Part shown: one piece after another, positions 50,267 to 59,348 of the stretch | Layout: the number at the start of each line of letters is the position of its first letter | Numbering within the stretch: position 1 is the first letter of the stretch | Assembly: GCF_039542035.1 (NCBI RefSeq) | Contig: NZ_BAABHJ010000002.1 | Coordinates: forward strand, 62,001-126,000 | Source of the DNA: Actinoallomurus liliacearum | GTDB taxonomy: Bacteria > Actinomycetota > Actinomycetes > Streptosporangiales > Streptosporangiaceae | DNA length: 64,000 bases | Reading direction: 5' to 3' | Made by a program: the position numbers and the translations under genes | The notes under the pieces: generated by a model | The model's input: the letters and a program-made list of their open reading frames with translations, nothing else | Databases searched by the model: none | Told to the model about the DNA's origin: nothing

Positions 50267-51082
50267 TCAGCGGCGTACGGCGACGGGGCAGTCGGCGTGG
50301 TGCAGGACGGCCTGGCTGACCGAGCCGAGCAGCAGGCCGCGGAAGCCGCCTCTGCCGCGGGAGCCGACGATGAGCAGGTCCGCGGCCGCGGAGGCGTTGA
50401 TCAGGGCCTCGGCGGGATGGGCGGGCACGGTGACGAGGTCGACGGGCACGTCCGGGAAGCGCCGGCCGTGCCGTTCGATCGCCTCGGTCAGGGCGGGGTC
50501 GGCGGTGGCGGTCGCGTCCTCGACGGCGTGGACGGCGGTCAGTTCGGCGCCGCGGAGGGCCGCCTCGTCGAACGCGTAGGCGAGGGCGGTCAGGGAGGGG
50601 TCGGAGCCGTCGACGCCGACGACGATCCGCTGCGCCTTGTGCGGGCGGCCGCGTACGACGACCACGGGGCAGGGGGCGCGGGCGGCGAGTTCGACGCCGG
50701 TGGAGCCGACGAGCAGTCTGCCGACGGCGCCGATCCCTCGGGAGGCGACCACCATCAGTGAGGCGTGGGCGGCCTGCTGGAGCAGGACGGGGATGGGTGC
50801 GCCGTCGAGGACGGTGGTCTCGACGGGCAGCTCGGGCGCGCGGGACTGCGCGCGGCGCTCGGCGGTGCGGGCGATCTGGTCGGACGTCTCGCGCAGAGAG
50901 TCCAGTTCCGAGCCGAGCAGGGGCGGGCCCAGGGGCGCGTACAGCATCGGCAGGGTGAAGACGTGGACGATGCGCAGCGGTGCGTGGCGCAGGCGTGCCT
51001 CGTCCGCGGCCCATTCGACGGCGGTGAGGCTCTCGTCGGAGCCGTCGACGCCGACGGTGACGGGGCCGGGCTGGTCGTGCAT
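50267..51082 (-). CDS. Universal stress protein with two Usp domains
   Basis: 271 residues, two tandem UspA folds (residues ~1-140 and ~145-271). Each begins with a VGVDGSD strand-loop and carries the ATP-binding G2xG9xS/T pattern (VVASRGIGAVGRLLVGSTG; GSRGRGGFRGLLLGSVSQ). ATG 51082 follows GAGGAGG. Such double-domain proteins are typical members of hypoxia/dormancy regulons in actinobacteria. Two DosR-like boxes lie between this gene and the divergent response regulator. Confidence 0.92.
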   Translation of the reverse strand: MHDQPGPVTVGVDGSDESLTAVEWAADEARLRHAPLRIVHVFTLPMLYAPLGPPLLGSELDSLRETSDQIARTAERRAQSRAPELPVETTVLDGAPIPVLLQQAAHASLMVVASRGIGAVGRLLVGSTGVELAARAPCPVVVVRGRPHKAQRIVVGVDGSDPSLTALAYAFDEAALRGAELTAVHAVEDATATADPALTEAIERHGRRFPDVPVDLVTVPAHPAEALINASAAADLLIVGSRGRGGFRGLLLGSVSQAVLHHADCPVAVRR

Positions 51083-51135
51083 GTGGACCTCCTCTGGTCG
51101 TCTCCAGCTCATCAACGGCGGGGCCGGGCAGGGCA

Positions 51136-51295
51136 GGGACCAACGGCCTGGAACGGCGGCCGACGGCCCCTTCTCGGATGCGGCCGGTGGCGGTGCCTCG
51201 CAGGCGGCCGGCGCCAGGGCGGGAATATCGGGAATATCGGGGAATGCCGTCTCCAGGACCGGCGGAGCCGGTCGCTCGACAGGGTCGTTGGTCCC
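51136..51295. promoter_or_regulatory. Pair of DosR/DevR-like boxes
   Basis: GGGACCAACGGCCTG (51136-51150, plus) and GGGACCAACGACCCT (51295-51281, minus strand) are nearly identical and point at each other. They fit the GGGACnnnnGnCC pattern of DosR-type sites. They lie between the divergent universal stress protein and response regulator genes. Between them is a short tandem repeat, GGGAATATC twice (51221-51238). Confidence 0.5.
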
Positions 51296-51381
51296 TGATT
51301 TGCGGGGCGTGCCGCCCTGTCGCCCGGATCGAGTCCAGGTCTACGGTGGTGCGTCGCATCGGATCAGGAAGCGAGGCGGAT

Positions 51382-52041
51382 ATGACCGTCCGGGTGTTCT
51401 TGCTGGACGACCATGAAGTCGTCCGGCGCGGGGTGGCGGCCCTGCTGTCCTCCGAGTCCGACATCGAGATCGTCGGTGAGGCCGGCAGCGCGGAGCAGGC
51501 GCTGGCCCGGATCCCGGCGGCCCGCCCGGACGTGGCCGTGCTGGACGTGCGGCTGCCCGACGGCGACGGTGTCAGCGTGTGCCGGGAGGTCCGGTCGCGG
51601 ATGCCGGAGGTGGCGTGCCTGATGCTGACGTCCTTCTCCGACGAGGAGGCCTTGTTCGACGCGGTGATGGCCGGGGCCGCCGGATACGTGCTCAAGCAGA
51701 TCCACGGATCGGACCTGGTCAGCGCGGTCCGTACGGTGGCGTCCGGACAGTCGCTGCTGGATCCGCGCAGCACCGCGCAGATGCTGGCGCGGCTGCGGGA
51801 GCGGCAGACCCGCAAGGATCCGCTGGCGGCCCTGTCGGCGCAGGAACGTCAGATCCTCGAGCTGATCGGTGAGGGCCTGACGAACCGGCAGATCGGCGAG
51901 CGCCTGTTCCTGGCGGAGAAGACGGTGAAGAACTACGTGTCGAACCTGTTCGCCAAGCTGGACATGCGCCGGCGTACGCAGGCGGCCGCGTTCGTGGCGC
52001 AGCTGAAGGCGGCCGAGGGCCGCGAGTCCCGTGCCGAGTGA
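51382..52041 (+). CDS. NarL/LuxR-type response regulator (DevR/DosR-like)
   Basis: 219 residues. The receiver domain has the acidic pair LLDDHEVV, phospho-acceptor D55 (VLDVRLPD), the switch Thr in LMLTSFSDEE, and Lys in YVLKQI. The C-terminal LuxR HTH has LSAQERQILELIGEGLTNRQ and EKTVKNYVSNLFAKL. Similarity is closest to DevR/DosR and OsdR. No histidine kinase is adjacent, so it is an orphan here. Partner and signal (oxygen, NO or redox) are inferred from family. ATG 51382. Confidence 0.9.
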   Translation: MTVRVFLLDDHEVVRRGVAALLSSESDIEIVGEAGSAEQALARIPAARPDVAVLDVRLPDGDGVSVCREVRSRMPEVACLMLTSFSDEEALFDAVMAGAAGYVLKQIHGSDLVSAVRTVASGQSLLDPRSTAQMLARLRERQTRKDPLAALSAQERQILELIGEGLTNRQIGERLFLAEKTVKNYVSNLFAKLDMRRRTQAAAFVAQLKAAEGRESRAE

Positions 52042-52468
52042 CGGTGTGCTGGACGCCGGCGGCCTGGAGGTCCTGGGCCGGCAGGAGTGCCTCGCGCTGC
52101 TCGGCGCGGCCCAGATCGGCCGGATCGTGTTCACCGACCGGGCGTTGCCGGCGGTGCAGCCGGTGAACTTCGTGCTGAGCGGCGGGGACATCGTCATCCG
52201 CACCACGGCGGGGTCGAAGCTGGCGGCGGCGGCCCGTGGCGCGGTCGTCGCGTTCGAGGCCGATGAGTTCGATCCGCGGGCCGGGACCGGCTGGTCGGTG
52301 GTGGTGACCGGGCAGGCCCGTGTCGTGTCCGAGGCCGGTGAGCTGCAGCGGTTGCGCGGCCTGCCGTTGCCGGTGTGGGTGCCCGGCGAACGCGGCGACT
52401 ACATCGCGATCACTCCTGAGCTGGTGTCGGGGCGGCGGATTCCGGCGCGCGGCGGCTCGGCGGCCTGA
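52031..52468 (+). CDS. Pyridoxamine-5'-phosphate-oxidase-like flavin/nitroreductase-fold protein
   Basis: 145 residues, split-barrel PPOx fold (LLGAAQIGRIVFTDRALPAVQPVNFVLSGGDIVIRT). The GTG at 52031 overlaps the end of the response regulator gene by 11 nt, so the two are co-transcribed. Small PPOx proteins are common members of DosR-type regulons, and may bind flavin or F420. Catalysis unknown. Confidence 0.85.
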   Translation: MPSDGVLDAGGLEVLGRQECLALLGAAQIGRIVFTDRALPAVQPVNFVLSGGDIVIRTTAGSKLAAAARGAVVAFEADEFDPRAGTGWSVVVTGQARVVSEAGELQRLRGLPLPVWVPGERGDYIAITPELVSGRRIPARGGSAA

Positions 52469-52603
52469 GACCGCTCCCCTCCCCCGCGAACCCGGGCCCG
52501 AGTGCTTCCGCCGGCCCCGCCCGACCCGGGCCGTCCGGCGCGCGATTCGCGCGCCGGACGGGCCCCCGGGTCCCCGCCCGGCCTGCCGCGCATCGAGTGG
52601 TCG

Positions 52604-52975
52604 TCAGGAGGCCGGGCGCGGGCAGACGCAGAAGGGGTGACCGGCCGGGTCCAGCAGCACCCGCCAGCGTTCGCCTCCCGGCTGGAAGTCCGGGCGGGAG
52701 GCGCCCAGCTTCACGCAGCGCGCCTCGGCCTCCTCCAGGTCGTCGGCGTACAGGTCGAGGTGGTAGCGCTTGGAAGCGTCCTCGTCGGGCCAGTTCGGCG
52801 GCCGGTAGCCCTCGACGCGCCCGAAGCCGATGTTGGTCACGCCGTCGCCGATCATCGCGTAGTCGCCTTCGCGATGGGTGATCGGCATGCCGAGGACCTC
52901 GTGGTAGAACTCGGCGAGCGCGCCGGGGTCGGCGCAGTCAAGGTTGAACATGGCCAAAGAGGCGATCGCGGTCAT
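52604..52975 (-). CDS. VOC-family (glyoxalase/dioxygenase fold) protein
   Basis: 123 residues, one vicinal-oxygen-chelate domain with paired beta-alpha-beta-beta units (FNLDCADPGALAEFYHEVLG; LDPAGHPFCVCP). The length matches single-domain VOC proteins that dimerise. It is much shorter than ValD, the large VOC epimerase of validamycin, and is 6 kb from the cluster, so I do not assign that role. Monocistronic. Confidence 0.88.
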   Translation of the reverse strand: MTAIASLAMFNLDCADPGALAEFYHEVLGMPITHREGDYAMIGDGVTNIGFGRVEGYRPPNWPDEDASKRYHLDLYADDLEEAEARCVKLGASRPDFQPGGERWRVLLDPAGHPFCVCPRPAS

Positions 52976-53087
52976 GACGCCGCCCTTCCTTTCGTTGGTG
53001 ACGGGTCGATCATTCCGGCGATACCTGACATCTCCTGGCAGGATCTTCGGCGGACCGTCATCGCCTCGAGCGGTTTCCGGTGAGGCG

Positions 53088-53708
53088 TCAGATCTCGACG
53101 TCGACGAGGGCGCGGGCGCCGCGCCGTACGGCGGCCTGCCCGCCGGTGGCGGCCGCGACCCAGGCGTCGAACGCCGTGAGCTCCTCTTCCGGCACCGCGA
53201 CGTCGATCTCGGCGCTCGGGCCGTAGCGGGCGCCGACCGGCGGGTAGGGGGTGGCGTGCAGGTCCCGCTGGAGCCGGCCGGCCCGGTCGTGGCCGACGGT
53301 GACGGTGACGGTCACGACGGGACGCCGCTCGACCACGCCCACCGCGTCGATCGTCTCGGCGACCGCCTGCCCGTAGGCGCGGACCAGGCCGCCCGCGCCG
53401 AGCTTGACGCCGCCGAAGTACCGGGTGACCACCGCGGCCACGCCGGTCAGGCCCCGGCGGCCCAGGACCTCCAGCATGGGCAGGCCGGCGGTCCCGGCCG
53501 GCTCCCCGTCGTCGCTGTTGCGGGTGATCTCCCCGTGCTCGCCCAGGACGTAGGCGGTGCAGTTGTGGGTCGCGTCCCGGTGGGCGCGGCGGCGCGCGGC
53601 GATGAACGCCTGCGCCTCCTCCTCGGTGAGGACGCGGGCCAGGGCGCAGATGAACCGGGACCGGCGGATCTCCAGCTCGTGGACACCGGAGTGCTTGATG
53701 GTGCGCAT
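53088..53708 (-). CDS. YigZ/IMPACT-family protein
   Basis: 206 residues. The UPF0029 N-terminal signature (RSRFICALARVLTEEEAQAF) and TRNSDDGEPAGTAGLPML, then GVAAVVTRYFGGVKLGAGGL, are the family's most conserved stretches. A DUF1949 C-terminal domain follows. ATG 53708 (MRTIKHSG) with GGGAGGCG upstream. The family is thought to act on stalled ribosomes or regulate translation; function in actinomycetes is unproven. Confidence 0.92.
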   Translation of the reverse strand: MRTIKHSGVHELEIRRSRFICALARVLTEEEAQAFIAARRRAHRDATHNCTAYVLGEHGEITRNSDDGEPAGTAGLPMLEVLGRRGLTGVAAVVTRYFGGVKLGAGGLVRAYGQAVAETIDAVGVVERRPVVTVTVTVGHDRAGRLQRDLHATPYPPVGARYGPSAEIDVAVPEEELTAFDAWVAAATGGQAAVRRGARALVDVEI

Positions 53709-53960
53709 GTCGCCTCCCACCGTAGGGCGCGCCCGGCGCGACGTCCGCACCGCCGCCCGCACTGGTCACCGACAGTGACGAATGGTGCCGGGCCGCTCGG
53801 CGGGGCCGGACCGCAACCCCATCGTGTCCCGCACGGTGTCTGATGTGGTGATTCGCGTCGGGCATAGTGGAACGGCCGGCCCGGACGGGCGGTGCCGGGA
53901 CATGTGAGATGATCACGCTTTGATCATGCCCACGGGCGGGCGGCACAGGGAGCGCGGCTG

Positions 53961-55310
53961 ATGGAATCGTTCGAGGTCCCGGACGGGTCCCTGCCGCCGA
54001 TCCCGGTCGCTGAGGCTCCGGTGGGCATGGACACCGGCGAACGCGGGCGGCTCGCGGCCGTCCGCCGCTACCAGATCCTCGACTCCCCGCCGGACGCGGT
54101 GCTGGATCGCGTCGCCGCGCTGGCGGCCAGGGTCCTGGACGCGCCGATCGGGAACGTGACGATCGTCGACGAGGACCGGGTGTGGTTCGTCGCGTCGTCC
54201 GGGCTGCCGGGCGTCGCGCAGGTGAGCCGCGAGCCGGGCCTGTGCGCCGAGGCGGTTTCCCGGCCCGGGCCGTACGCCGTCGCCGACACCGCGCGGGACC
54301 GGCACGCCGCAGGGCACCCCCTGGTGGCGGGCGAGCCCGGGGTGCGGTTCTACGCGGCCGCGCCCATCACGACCGCCGACGGGCACCGCCTGGGAACGGT
54401 GAACGTCATGGGCCCTCGGCCGCGCGAGGTCACCTCGGAGAAGCTGACCGTGCTCGCCGACCTGGCGGCCCTGGCCATGGAGCACCTGGAGCTGCGGCTG
54501 TCGGCGCTGCGCGCCGCCGCCCTCGAACGCGCCGTGCACGAGACCGCCGAGCGGGAGAAGACCCAGCTGGCGGCCCTGGCCGACGCCCTGCAGCGGTCGC
54601 TGCTGCCCCCGGGCCTGCCCGAGCTGCCGCACTGTGAGATCGCCGCGCACTACCAGCCGGCGATCGAGCCGATCGGCGGGGACTTCTACGACCTGTTCCC
54701 GCTCGACGAGCACGGCCGGCGGTGGGGCCTGTTCATCGGCGACGTCGTCGGCAAGGGCGCCCAGGCGGCCGGCCGTACCTCCCTGGTCCGCTACACGCTG
54801 CGGACCGAGGCGATCACCCGCCCCAATCCCGCGCGGATGCTGACGGGCCTGGACGCGGCGATCAAACTGGACCAGGCCGTGTACGGGCCCGGCGGCGCGG
54901 AGATGTGGTTCTGCACCGCCGCGGCGGCGATCGTGCGTCCCGGCCCCGACGGGGCGATCATCACGCTCGCCGCGGGCGGGCATCCCCCGCTGATCCTGCT
55001 GCGCGCCGACGGCCGGCTGGAGAGCCGGGAACTGCGCGGGCCCATCATCGGCTGCCTCGAGGGCGCGGCGTTCGACAACGTCCACGTGGAACTGGCCGCC
55101 GGTGACACGCTGCTGCTGCACACCGACGGGCTGATCGACGCCCACCGCGGCGGCACCCGGTTCGGTGAGGACGGGCTGCACGCGTTCCTGGCCGACTGCG
55201 GCGGGCTCGCCGCGCCGGCCCTGATGGACCGTTTGCGGGGCCTGGTCGACACGTTCGACGATCCCGCCGACGACGACATCGCCATGGTCGCCCTCAGCAT
55301 CCCCGCCTGA
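53961..55310 (+). CDS. GAF-domain PP2C/SpoIIE-type phosphatase
   Basis: 449 residues. A GAF domain (~30-190; LAARVLDAPIGNVTIVDEDR, FYAAAPI) is joined by a helical linker (~185-210) to a PP2C/SpoIIE domain (QRSLLPPGLPELPHCEIAAH, GGDFYDLFPLDE with the metal-binding Asp, VVGKGAQAA, TDGLIDAHRG, DDIAMVAL). It would dephosphorylate anti-anti-sigma factors in response to a bound signal. No anti-sigma partners are nearby. A possible start is ATG 53961. Confidence 0.92.
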   Translation: MESFEVPDGSLPPIPVAEAPVGMDTGERGRLAAVRRYQILDSPPDAVLDRVAALAARVLDAPIGNVTIVDEDRVWFVASSGLPGVAQVSREPGLCAEAVSRPGPYAVADTARDRHAAGHPLVAGEPGVRFYAAAPITTADGHRLGTVNVMGPRPREVTSEKLTVLADLAALAMEHLELRLSALRAAALERAVHETAEREKTQLAALADALQRSLLPPGLPELPHCEIAAHYQPAIEPIGGDFYDLFPLDEHGRRWGLFIGDVVGKGAQAAGRTSLVRYTLRTEAITRPNPARMLTGLDAAIKLDQAVYGPGGAEMWFCTAAAAIVRPGPDGAIITLAAGGHPPLILLRADGRLESRELRGPIIGCLEGAAFDNVHVELAAGDTLLLHTDGLIDAHRGGTRFGEDGLHAFLADCGGLAAPALMDRLRGLVDTFDDPADDDIAMVALSIPA

Positions 55311-55323
55311 CCGATCGGGACGC

Positions 55324-56277
55324 TCACCGTCCTGAGTCCGGAACGGGGCGGGAACCGGTGCGGGCGGCGGCGTCGTCCTCCGGTCGGCGCGGCGGCGGGA
55401 CGGCCGTCTCGGGCCGGTCGGCGGCGGTCAGCAGCAGCACGGCGACCAGGATCAGGGCGGCGCCGAGGTACTGCGGGGCCAGCAGCCGTACGCCGAGGAA
55501 CAGGGCCCCGGCCAGGCCGGCGACGGCCGGTTCGATCGTGCTGACGATGGCCGATTCGGTGGCCGTGACGCGGCGCAGCCCGGCGACGGACAGGCTGAAG
55601 GCGAGCGCCGTGGACACCACGACCACGATCCCCGTCAGGGCGGTCACGGTGACCGCGTCTCCGACCGGATGGACCTGCCAGGGCGGAGTCCACACGAGCA
55701 TGGGCACGCTCGCGAAGCTCAGCGCCCACGCCGTGGTCGCTCCGGAGCCGATGACCCGGACCATGCGCGCCGAGGCGAGCATGTAGTACGCGAAGGCGAC
55801 GGCGGACGCCAGGCCGAACACGACGCCGAGGGGACTGACCCGCAGGGCGGCGAGGCCGCCGCGCTGACCCAGTACGAGCAGGGCCACGCCCACCACCGCG
55901 GCCGCCAGCGCCGCCAGCCGCCGGGGCGTCGGACGGATCTCACCGCGCAGCATCTGCCACCCGGCCGTGATGGCGATGGCGTTGTACTGCAGGAACGTGG
56001 CCGTCGCGACGTCGGAGTGCGCGATGGCCGCGAACCACGTGTACTGGGTCGCGGCCATTCCCACGATGCCCAGGACGAGAAGCCGCAGGGTCTGGCGGCC
56101 CGGCCAGGCCGGGCGGAAGACCGCCAGCAGCAGCAGCCCGGCTCCCGTCATGCGCACGGCGACCAGCCAGCGCGGGTCGATGCCGTGCCGCTGGAACAGC
56201 TCCTGGGCCGCGACACCGCCCACCCCCCACAGGACGGCGGCCGTGGCGGCGAGGATCAGGCCGACCGTATGCTCCAT
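55324..56277 (-). CDS. EamA/DMT-superfamily permease
   Basis: 317 residues, ten hydrophobic segments in two EamA repeats (AAVLWGVGGVAAQELF; FYLASAVAFAYYMLAS-like region; TATESAIVSTIEPAVAGLAG). Exports small metabolites in the family. Start at ATG 56277 (MEHTVGLIL); the frame upstream encodes an Arg-rich stretch. It ends 14 nt from the convergent phosphatase gene. Confidence 0.88.
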   Translation of the reverse strand: MEHTVGLILAATAAVLWGVGGVAAQELFQRHGIDPRWLVAVRMTGAGLLLLAVFRPAWPGRQTLRLLVLGIVGMAATQYTWFAAIAHSDVATATFLQYNAIAITAGWQMLRGEIRPTPRRLAALAAAVVGVALLVLGQRGGLAALRVSPLGVVFGLASAVAFAYYMLASARMVRVIGSGATTAWALSFASVPMLVWTPPWQVHPVGDAVTVTALTGIVVVVSTALAFSLSVAGLRRVTATESAIVSTIEPAVAGLAGALFLGVRLLAPQYLGAALILVAVLLLTAADRPETAVPPPRRPEDDAAARTGSRPVPDSGR

Positions 56278-56594
56278 CGCGCCACGCCGTCGCGCGGTGT
56301 CCTCCAGCAAGCGACCTCCTGGTCTGAGGGCGCGCTCGCCGGATCACGCCCGATTCGTGTCCGTTTCGGCGGACTCGCGGCCATGATGCCAGAGGCGGAT
56401 CCAGGGCCTCGGAGCCGATGTGGCGGGCGACCGGAAAACCCGCTGAGGAGGCCGGCCGGTGCGGCTCGGTGGAACCAGGCGGTCGCCCGGGGAACCGAGG
56501 CGTACGGCGGCCGCGGGCCTGACATTCCATGGTGCTGTGCCGTCGTACTGGTGCAAAGACAAGATTCCGCACCGAACGGAAGGGACAGGTGGCG

Positions 56595-57035
56595 ATGCCC
56601 GCGCAGCGCGAGGTAGACGAAGCCGAGATCAAGCAGCAGATCAGCAAGATAGTCGAAGGAATCCGGGCCAAGGACCTCGAGGGCCTGAAGCGGTTTTACG
56701 CGACGGACGTCGTGTCCTTCGACGTCGAGCCGCCGCTGCAGCATGTGGGGATAGCCGCGAAACTGAAGAACTGGACGAACGCGTTCACGTTCTTCCAGGA
56801 ACTGGATTATGAGGTTCGCGACCTGACGCTCACCGTGGGCGATGACCTGGCTTTCGGCCACCTCTTCGGCCGGCTCAGCGGCACGCTGAAGAACGGGACG
56901 GCGACGAACGGCATATGGGTCCGGGGCACTTTCTGCTTCCGGAAGATCGACGGGAATTGGTTGATCGTGCACGACCAGGCCTCCGTGCCGTTCGATATCG
57001 CGAGCGGCAAGGGAGTGACGGACCTCGAGCCCTGA
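56595..57035 (+). CDS. SnoaL/NTF2-like protein (ketosteroid-isomerase fold)
   Basis: 146 residues. An N-terminal helix (QISKIVEGIRAKDLEGLKRF) then the beta-sheet of an NTF2-like cone (YATDVVSFDVEPPLQHVG; WLIVHDQASVPFD). Homologues are annotated as SnoaL-like or DUF4440 proteins of unknown substrate. ATG 56595 has GGGACAGG at fair spacing; a GTG two codons earlier is possible. Codon use is less GC-biased at the third position than in neighbours. Confidence 0.82.
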   Translation: MPAQREVDEAEIKQQISKIVEGIRAKDLEGLKRFYATDVVSFDVEPPLQHVGIAAKLKNWTNAFTFFQELDYEVRDLTLTVGDDLAFGHLFGRLSGTLKNGTATNGIWVRGTFCFRKIDGNWLIVHDQASVPFDIASGKGVTDLEP

Positions 57036-57061
57036 GGCGTCGCGGAAGTCCGTGACCTCGC

Positions 57062-57105
57062 CCGCCGCGCCCCCGGCCTGGTTTCGCAGGCCGGGGGCGC
57101 GGCGG
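57062..57105. terminator. Very strong bidirectional terminator
   Basis: A perfect 19-bp stem (57062-57080 with 57087-57105) and loop GTTTCG between the convergent SnoaL-like and prenyltransferase genes. The most stable simple hairpin in the window. Confidence 0.75.
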
Positions 57106-57222
57106 CGCTCCGGTCCGTGGAGCTCCGCACCCCGGCCGCCATCGATCACGGCCCTGGACTCCCGAAGCTGCCGTAAGGCGACACGTACGCGTCCGGTGTG
57201 TGAGCCACGCGGGTCCGGGGCG

Positions 57223-58002
57223 TCAGGCGCCATAGCGGCGCTGCCGGGCGGCATACGCGCGTACGGCACGCAAGAAGTCGACCTCACGGAACGCCGGCCA
57301 ATACGCCTCGCAGAAGTACAGCTCCGAGTAAGCGCTCTGCCACAGCAGGAAGTTCGACATGCGCTGCTCTCCGCTGGTACGGATGACCAGATCGGGGTCC
57401 GGCTGGCCGGCGGTGTACAGGTGGCGGGCGATGTCGTCCGCGGTCAGGTCGGCGGCGACGTCCCGCATCGACCTGCCGGTCTCCGCCTGCTCGTACAGCA
57501 GATCCCGCATGGCGTCCACGAGCTCCTGGCGGCCGCCGTATCCGACGGCGAGGGTCACATGCGCCCCCGTGGTGCACTCTCGCGTGGCCTCGACCGCCTC
57601 TTTGAGGGCGCGGGCGGTGGTGTCGGGCAGCGTGTCGAGCGCTCCGGCGATATGTACCTGCCAGCGCGGCAGCGGCCTGGCGAGGTGCCGGGTCAGGACG
57701 TCCTCGATCACCTGCATCAGGAAGGCGACCTCGGCGTCACCGCGCCGTTGGAGATTCTCCGCGGAGCAGACGAACACAGTGACATGCCTGATCTGGAGTG
57801 CCTCGCACCAGGACAGCACGTTCTCCACGTGCTCGGCGCCGTACTTGTGACCGAGGCTCGGGTTCCCGATGCCTCGCCGGCGCGCCCAGCGGCGGTTGCC
57901 ATCCATGATCAGCCCGATGTGCCCGGGCGCCTCTCCGTCCTGGAGTTGCCGGCGAAGTCGGCGGGTGTACAGGGCGTAGAGCGGGTCGGTGACGCGCAAC
58001 AT
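57223..58002 (-). CDS. cis-Prenyltransferase (UppS/Rv1086-like)
   Basis: 259 residues. Motif HIGLIMDGNRRWARRRGI carries the catalytic Asp and phosphate-binding Gly-Asn-Arg-Arg. Further motifs are FVCSAENLQRR and DLVIRTSGEQRMSNFLLWQSAYSEL (quoted in parts: RTSGEQRMSNFLLWQ, YSELYF). Start ATG 58002 (MLRVTDPLY) with AAAGG upstream. It builds Z-polyprenyl diphosphates; length fits either undecaprenyl or short-chain Z-FPP synthases. Actinomycetes carry several paralogues, so the chain length is not assigned. Confidence 0.9.
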   Translation of the reverse strand: MLRVTDPLYALYTRRLRRQLQDGEAPGHIGLIMDGNRRWARRRGIGNPSLGHKYGAEHVENVLSWCEALQIRHVTVFVCSAENLQRRGDAEVAFLMQVIEDVLTRHLARPLPRWQVHIAGALDTLPDTTARALKEAVEATRECTTGAHVTLAVGYGGRQELVDAMRDLLYEQAETGRSMRDVAADLTADDIARHLYTAGQPDPDLVIRTSGEQRMSNFLLWQSAYSELYFCEAYWPAFREVDFLRAVRAYAARQRRYGA

Positions 58003-58127
58003 CGAAGCCTTTCGAGTCGGGGTCGGCAGCCGCCGGCCGGCCGCAGCGTGCATACTACGAAGTAATAGCACGCGTCGCGTGTCATTGGGGGAACCCGCCG
58101 CCCACCGCCCACCGCCCGGGAGTGCCA

Positions 58128-59171
58128 GTGCGTACCAACGACGCCCAGATGCTCGTCCTGTCCGCGTTGGCGGACGGTCCGTTGCACGGCTATGCCGTCA
58201 ACACCGCGATCGAGCGGATGACCGGCGAGAGACTCGGCCGTGGCAGTCTGTCCAGCGCGCTCGCACGGCTGCGCGGCAAGGGATTGATCGAGTATCTGGA
58301 GGGAGAGGGCAGGCGGCGCCCGATGCGCCTGACCTCTGCCGGCCGTGAGGTGCTCGAAGGCGAACTCGAATCCCTCGCTCATGTCGCGGGGCGCATCTTC
58401 GAGACCGTGGTCCCCGACAAGGTGGCCTACCAGGATCGGCTCGCCGCCACCGATGTCGCGCACTCCTACAAGCAGGCCGTGCTTGACGCGCTGGCCGTCC
58501 GACCGGGCCACCTCGTCCTGGACCTGGGCTGCGGCCCGGGCACCGACCTCGGTGCGCTGGCGCGCGCGGCGGCACCCGCAGGGATGGTTCTCGGGGTCGA
58601 CTCCGACCCTCAGATGACCCGTCAGGCGTTGACTCGAATCGCCGGCCTGCCACACGCTGATGTGCTGATGGCCGACGTGCACGCGCTTCCGCTTCCCCCA
58701 TGCTCCGCGGATCGGGTGCGTACCGACCGCGTGCTTCAGCACGTTGCCGACGTTCCCGGAGTTCTGGCGGAGACACGGCGGGTCCTGCGCCCTGGCGGCC
58801 GCCTCGTCATGGCCGAACCGGACTGGGACTCGCTCGCCGTCGACCACCCGGACCTGGACGTCGCCCGGGCGTACACCCGCCACATCACCGACCGGATCGT
58901 GCGCAATGCCATCGTCGGGCGGCAGTTGCCTCGGCTGGCCGAGGAAGCGGGATTCGCCGTCACGTCGGTCGTCCCGGTCACCTCGGTCTTCCGCGAAGTC
59001 CATGCCGCCGACCAGGTCCTCGGTCTCCAACGCAACACCGAGCGCGCCGTGGCCGCCGGCTATCTCACCCGTCGGCAGGCCGACGGGTGGCTGGACCACC
59101 TCGCACGGAGCCCATTCTTCGCTGCGGTGACGCTCTACATCGTTACGGCGGAGGCGCCCGCACCGACCTGA
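58128..59171 (+). CDS. PadR-like winged helix fused to a SAM-dependent methyltransferase
   Basis: About 347 residues. Residues 1-75 are a PadR winged helix (MLVLSALADGPLHGYAVNTA; GSLSSALARLRGKGLIEYL; GRRRPMRLTSAGREVL). Residues ~110-330 are a class I methyltransferase (VLDLGCGPGTDLGAL, then LPLPPCSADRVRTDRVLQHV and RVLRPGGRLVMAEPDWDSL). The two parts are in one uninterrupted frame. GTG 58128 is chosen because GGGAG is well spaced; GTG 58122 is possible. A DNA-binding methyltransferase or a regulator that senses a metabolite by methyl transfer is possible. Divergent from the prenyltransferase gene. Confidence 0.85.
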   Translation: MRTNDAQMLVLSALADGPLHGYAVNTAIERMTGERLGRGSLSSALARLRGKGLIEYLEGEGRRRPMRLTSAGREVLEGELESLAHVAGRIFETVVPDKVAYQDRLAATDVAHSYKQAVLDALAVRPGHLVLDLGCGPGTDLGALARAAAPAGMVLGVDSDPQMTRQALTRIAGLPHADVLMADVHALPLPPCSADRVRTDRVLQHVADVPGVLAETRRVLRPGGRLVMAEPDWDSLAVDHPDLDVARAYTRHITDRIVRNAIVGRQLPRLAEEAGFAVTSVVPVTSVFREVHAADQVLGLQRNTERAVAAGYLTRRQADGWLDHLARSPFFAAVTLYIVTAEAPAPT

Positions 59172-59348
59172 CCCGCCCCCAAGTAGCCCTGCGTGGTGTT
59201 CCGAAGCCCCTGACCACACGGCCTTGGCCTTCAGGCGAGCGGCTCCGTGGCATCCGGCCACGGAGCCACCGCGAAAACCCGTTGGCGGACCACGGCGACC
59301 ACTGCTACTTTGCCGGAGGCCGTGCCAGAGAACGAGGAGGTGGTACCC

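Noticed and set aside
52604..52975. VOC protein as the missing ValD-type epimerase
   Set aside because: Single short domain, 6 kb away, in an unrelated context; ValD is much larger.
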